Positions 12,483-15,450 of a stretch of DNA of 15,450 nt are shown in pieces. The stretch lies in contig DAOVGD010000077.1 of NCBI GenBank assembly GCA_030672555.1, positions 1-15,450 on the forward strand. Reading direction: 5' to 3'. The notes under the pieces are model-generated. The model worked only from the letters and a program-made list of their open reading frames with translations, did not search any database and was not told the DNA's origin. Source of the stretch: Desulfobacterales bacterium (GTDB lineage: Bacteria; Desulfobacterota; Desulfobacteria; Desulfobacterales; C00003106). The translations under genes were made by a program, and so were the position numbers. Within the stretch, counting starts at the first letter, position 1. Each line of letters opens with the position of its first letter.

Positions 12483-15074
12483 TCAGACCTCACATTTAAA
12501 GACAATCTTCCCATCCTCGACATCCGCCGACACCGTACTCCCTTCCGGAAAATGTCCCTTTAAGATCTCTATCGACAAACCATTTTCAAGATGCTTCTGA
12601 ATAGCCCTTTTTAAAGGACGAGCACCGTAAAGCGGATCATACCCCTCCTGAGCTAAGAATTCTTTTGCCGCATCCGTAAGGCTCAAGAAGATATGTTGGC
12701 CCTCCAGGCGCTTACGGAGTCTGTCAATCTGAATATCCACAATCGATTTGATCTGTTCGGCGTCAAGATTATGGAAGACAATTATGTCATCAATCCTATT
12801 TAAAAATTCCGGTTTAAACCGAGCATGCAATGCCTCCATAATACGTCTTTCCATCTCTTCCCGTTGGTCGACACCAAGTTCCTGGATCCATTGACTCCCC
12901 ACGTTGGAAGTCATAATAATGATCGTATTTTTAAAATCGACTGTTCTCCCGTGTCCGTCCGTCATCCTCCCATCGTCTAATATCTGAAGAAGGGAATTGA
13001 ACACCTCCGGGTGTGCCTTTTCTATCTCGTCAAACAAAACCACAGAATATGGATGTCTTCTTACCGCTTCGGTAAGATAACCGCCCTCTTCATAACCCAC
13101 ATATCCGGGAGGAGCGCCGATCAAGCGGGCAACGGAGTGTTTTTCCATATATTCCGACATATCGAGCCGAACCATGGCCTGTTCATCGTCAAAGATAAAT
13201 TCGGCCAAGGCCTTTGTCAGCTCGGTTTTTCCCACGCCGGTGGGTCCCATAAAGATAAAAGACCCGATCGGACGGTTTGGGTCCTGCAACCCGGATCGAG
13301 CGCGCCGGACCGCGTTGGAAACCGCTGTAATCGCGTCAGCCTGTCCAATGACGCGCTTTTGCAGACGACTTTCCATCCTGATCAATTTTTCTCGCTCCCC
13401 CTCCATCATCCGGGAAATAGGAATCCCTGTCCAGCCGGAAATCACTTCTGCAATATCATCACGGTCTACCTCTTCTTTGAGCATCTTTCTGTCGGATTGA
13501 AGCTCCTTCAAACGCTCCTGGGTTTCAGCAAATCGTTTTTGCAGCTCGCCGGCTACGCCATATCGGAGTTCCGCAGCCTTTGCCAAATCACCGTCCCTTG
13601 TTGCTTGCTGCTCCTGTATACTTGTCTGCTCGATCTCCTCCTTGACCCTTCTAATCTCCTGAATAATTGACTTTTCATTTTGCCAATGCGCCTTCATTTC
13701 AGCGCTCTTTTCCTTCAGATCTGCCAGTTCCTGTTCCAGTCTCGAAAGGCGTTTTTTGGAATCGCTGTCGCTCTCCTTTCTGAGGGCCTCGCGTTCAATT
13801 TCCCTCTGAATAATCTTTCGTCCCGCCTCGTCGATCTCAGCGGGCATGCTATCAATTTCGATTCTCAGTTTCGAGGCAGCCTCATCAACAAGATCGATCG
13901 CCTTGTCCGGAAGGAATCGATCCGGCAGGTAACGGTGGGAAAGGGCGGCTGCAGCCACGATCGCCGAGTCTTTGATCCGTACTCCATGATGGACTTCGTA
14001 CCGCTCCTTGAGCCCTCTTAGAATCGATATCGCATCTTCAACACTCGGTTCCTCTACAAGTACCGGCTGAAATCTTCGTTCAAGCGCGGCGTCTTTCTCA
14101 ATGTACTTACGATACTCACGTGTGGTAGTAGCGCCTACACACCGGAGCGTCCCCCGGGCTAAGCCGGGCTTTAACATGTTGGAGGCATCAATCGCGCCTT
14201 CAGCAGCGCCGGCGCCCACCAATGTATGCATTTCATCAATAAACAAAATAACTTCGCCGGATGCGCTCTCAACCTCTTTTAACACCGCCTTCAGCCGATC
14301 CTCAAATTCTCCGCGATATTTTGCGCCTGCTATCAACGCCCCCATGTCGAGTGCAAGAACGCGCCTCTCTTTCAAGGTCTCCGGCACATCTCCGCTCGCA
14401 ATCCTCTGGGCAAGACCCTCCACGATCGCGGTCTTTCCGACGCCAGGTTTTCCTATCAGCACAGGATTGTTTTTTGTACGGCGGGAAAGTACCTGTGCGA
14501 TCCGACGTATCTCGTCATCTCTTCCTATTACGGGATCAAGCTTGCCGGCCCTCGCAAGCTCTGTAAGGTCGCGGCTATATCTGTCCAAAGCCTGGTATTT
14601 ATCCTCCGGGTTAGGGTCGGTAATCCTTTGCGTCCCCCGTATATCGACCAGGACCTTTAAAATTCTATCCCGGGTCACACCATGGTGGGCCAATATCCGG
14701 GCGGCGTCGCAATCTTTCACTTCTGTGATGGCGATCAGGATATGCTCAATACTGACATATTCATCCTTTATGTTGTCTGCCTCTGCAAAGGCCTTATCAA
14801 ACATACTCCTGGCCTGTGCAGACAGGTATGTCTCTCCCGCACCCGCACCACTCACTTTAGGCTTTCTCTCTAAAGAGGCCTTGATCTCATTTGCAATAAC
14901 CTCCGGAGAAGCGCCCAACTTACGAAGTATAGATCTTGTAATCCCTTCAGTCTGATCAAGCATCACCTGTAGAAAATGCTCCAACTCGATCTGCTGATGT
15001 CCCAACCGGGACGCCAAAGACTGTGTCTCTTGGATTAACTCCTGGGACTTTAAGGTTAATTTATCAAAACGCAT
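12483..15074 (-). CDS. clpB: ATP-dependent disaggregase ClpB (Hsp104 family)
   Basis: ClpB forms a hexameric ring that pulls polypeptides out of aggregates together with DnaK. I start it at the ATG at 15074 (863 residues, MRFDKLTLKSQELIQ), which has GGAGG 8 nt upstream and matches the family; an in-frame ATG five codons earlier lacks this spacing. In this numbering, the N domain spans about 1-145. AAA-1 follows with Walker A GKPGVGKT at 208-215 and Walker B ILFIDE at 276-281. The coiled-coil M domain runs about 405-530, rich in Glu/Lys/Gln. AAA-2 has Walker A GPTGVGKT at 610-617 and Walker B VVLFDEIEKAH after it. The presence of the M domain and the length separate it from ClpA and ClpC. A sigma-70-type promoter is visible upstream; I see no CIRCE inverted repeat or clear heat-shock sigma hexamers. 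Confidence 0.98.
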   Translation of the reverse strand: MRFDKLTLKSQELIQETQSLASRLGHQQIELEHFLQVMLDQTEGITRSILRKLGASPEVIANEIKASLERKPKVSGAGAGETYLSAQARSMFDKAFAEADNIKDEYVSIEHILIAITEVKDCDAARILAHHGVTRDRILKVLVDIRGTQRITDPNPEDKYQALDRYSRDLTELARAGKLDPVIGRDDEIRRIAQVLSRRTKNNPVLIGKPGVGKTAIVEGLAQRIASGDVPETLKERRVLALDMGALIAGAKYRGEFEDRLKAVLKEVESASGEVILFIDEMHTLVGAGAAEGAIDASNMLKPGLARGTLRCVGATTTREYRKYIEKDAALERRFQPVLVEEPSVEDAISILRGLKERYEVHHGVRIKDSAIVAAAALSHRYLPDRFLPDKAIDLVDEAASKLRIEIDSMPAEIDEAGRKIIQREIEREALRKESDSDSKKRLSRLEQELADLKEKSAEMKAHWQNEKSIIQEIRRVKEEIEQTSIQEQQATRDGDLAKAAELRYGVAGELQKRFAETQERLKELQSDRKMLKEEVDRDDIAEVISGWTGIPISRMMEGEREKLIRMESRLQKRVIGQADAITAVSNAVRRARSGLQDPNRPIGSFIFMGPTGVGKTELTKALAEFIFDDEQAMVRLDMSEYMEKHSVARLIGAPPGYVGYEEGGYLTEAVRRHPYSVVLFDEIEKAHPEVFNSLLQILDDGRMTDGHGRTVDFKNTIIIMTSNVGSQWIQELGVDQREEMERRIMEALHARFKPEFLNRIDDIIVFHNLDAEQIKSIVDIQIDRLRKRLEGQHIFLSLTDAAKEFLAQEGYDPLYGARPLKRAIQKHLENGLSIEILKGHFPEGSTVSADVEDGKIVFKCEV

Positions 15075-15169
15075 GGTATTATCCTCCATAATAGTTGGTT
15101 AAGCAGTCAAGTGGTCAACTGGTCGAGTCGTAAATTAGAATCACTAAACTACTCAACGATCTCTGCGTT

Positions 15170-15199
15170 ATAAAATAACCATCGAAAACCAGGTGTCAA
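15170..15199 (-). promoter_or_regulatory. Candidate sigma-70-type promoter of clpB
   Basis: On the minus strand TTGACA (15194-15199) is followed after 18 bp by TTTTAT (15170-15175, 4 of 6 to consensus), about 95 bp before the clpB start. The leader (15075-15169) contains degenerate GACCAGTTGACCACTTGACTG-like units. The bases CTTGACA could also be read as a partial heat-shock -35, but the matching CCCCAT -10 is absent. Confidence 0.45.
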
Positions 15200-15286
15200 G
15201 CCATTGTCCATACCCCCTGAAAAGCAGTTTGCACGGGTAGCGAAAAGAAAAATGTGTTGACCTATTACTGAGCAATAATGTAATAC

Positions 15287-15450
15287 CTAAGTTGAGCGAT
15301 TTTTGAGGAAGAGATGTGCCAATAGCTTGATGTAGTCCCGCCTGGGCGGGACGAAAACCGCAGGCATACCCGTGGATATGTCGAGGATTTTCGCAAGCCC
15401 TTGATGCGCAAGAGATTGGTGCAGATCGAGTCAAAAATCGCTCAATTTAG
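15287..15450. repeat. 164-bp fold-back element with 20-bp terminal inverted repeats
   Basis: CTAAGTTGAGCGATTTTTGA (15287-15306) is inverted at 15431-15450 with 19 of 20 matches, 15 of them in one unbroken run. Inside is a perfect 8-bp stem GTCCCGCC-TG-GGCGGGAC (15335-15352). An overlapping or alternative pairing joins CGAAAA (15352-15357) and TTTTCG (15388-15393) around GGCATA/TATGTC. CTTGATG occurs as a direct repeat on either side (15326-15332 and 15400-15406). The right arm ends exactly at the window edge, so any target duplication is not fully visible. No convincing gene is inside. The rest of the upstream region (15200-15286) shows nothing I can name. The layout fits a non-autonomous mobile or structured-RNA-like element. 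Confidence 0.75.

Noticed and set aside
14101..14955. Long plus-strand open frame (284 codons) opposite clpB
   Set aside because: It lies wholly antisense to the conserved N domain and AAA-1 coding region of clpB, has Ser/Pro/Ala-rich text typical of an antisense shadow, and shows no recognisable domain.
15075..15199. Heat-shock control (CIRCE inverted repeat or sigma-32 promoter) for clpB
   Set aside because: No TTAGCACTC-type inverted repeat is present, and the CTTGACA hexamer has no CCCCAT-type partner at the right distance.
15168..15434. Minus-strand 88-codon open frame upstream of clpB
   Set aside because: It runs through the fold-back element and the clpB promoter region and shows no family features. 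Its reading frame is better explained by chance in repeat DNA.

Overview
The window reads as a stretch of chromosome from a Gram-negative bacterium. An LptD-type outer-membrane LPS assembly protein, a Wzz-type chain-length protein and nucleotide-sugar genes indicate an LPS- or polysaccharide-coated cell. The gene order rplM-rpsI-argC and the general protein character suggest a Desulfobacterota (deltaproteobacterial) lineage. That placement is inference from memory of gene order, not from a search. Every supported gene lies on the minus strand, so transcription runs from the right edge to the left.

Right part (about 15450 to 10600, in transcription order): a 164-bp fold-back element at the edge; clpB (disaggregase), followed 4 nt later by an MTA/SAH deaminase-type amidohydrolase; then a small stand-alone PilZ protein. 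Middle (about 10600 to 7000): an initiator tRNA-fMet gene with a recognisable promoter, the ribosomal protein pair rplM-rpsI with a strong terminator behind it, then argC and truA. Left part (about 6900 to 1): lptD, then gmd, fcl, cysC, galE and the first 32 codons of a Wzz-like gene, which looks like the start of a polysaccharide locus continuing past the left edge. gmd and fcl together make GDP-L-fucose, galE makes UDP-galactose (or epimerises a related UDP-sugar), and cysC makes PAPS. This suggests a surface polysaccharide containing fucose and galactose, possibly sulfated.

The proteins belong to known families. The unusual part is the DNA between them. Most gaps of 100 bp or more carry inverted-repeat (fold-back) sequence, and the arms differ from gap to gap: 1226-1442, 3135-3261, 6792-6875, 7739-7970, 9143-9251, 10274-10387, 11029-11064 and 15287-15450. 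Several arms are built of degenerate 9-10-bp tandem units. Some elements intrude on genes: one arm overlaps the cysC stop codon, one repeat array contains the truA stop codon, and the annotated lptD start lies inside a fold-back arm, so about 40 codons upstream of its signal-peptide core look repeat-derived. Several genes directly downstream of such elements lack a visible Shine-Dalgarno sequence.

I corrected start codons where the sequence supports it: rplM to a GTG giving the canonical 142 residues, argC to an internal ATG with a good ribosome site, the amidohydrolase to the ATG just after the clpB stop, and clpB to its sixth codon. I found no CRISPR array, phage, insertion-sequence transposase or defence gene.
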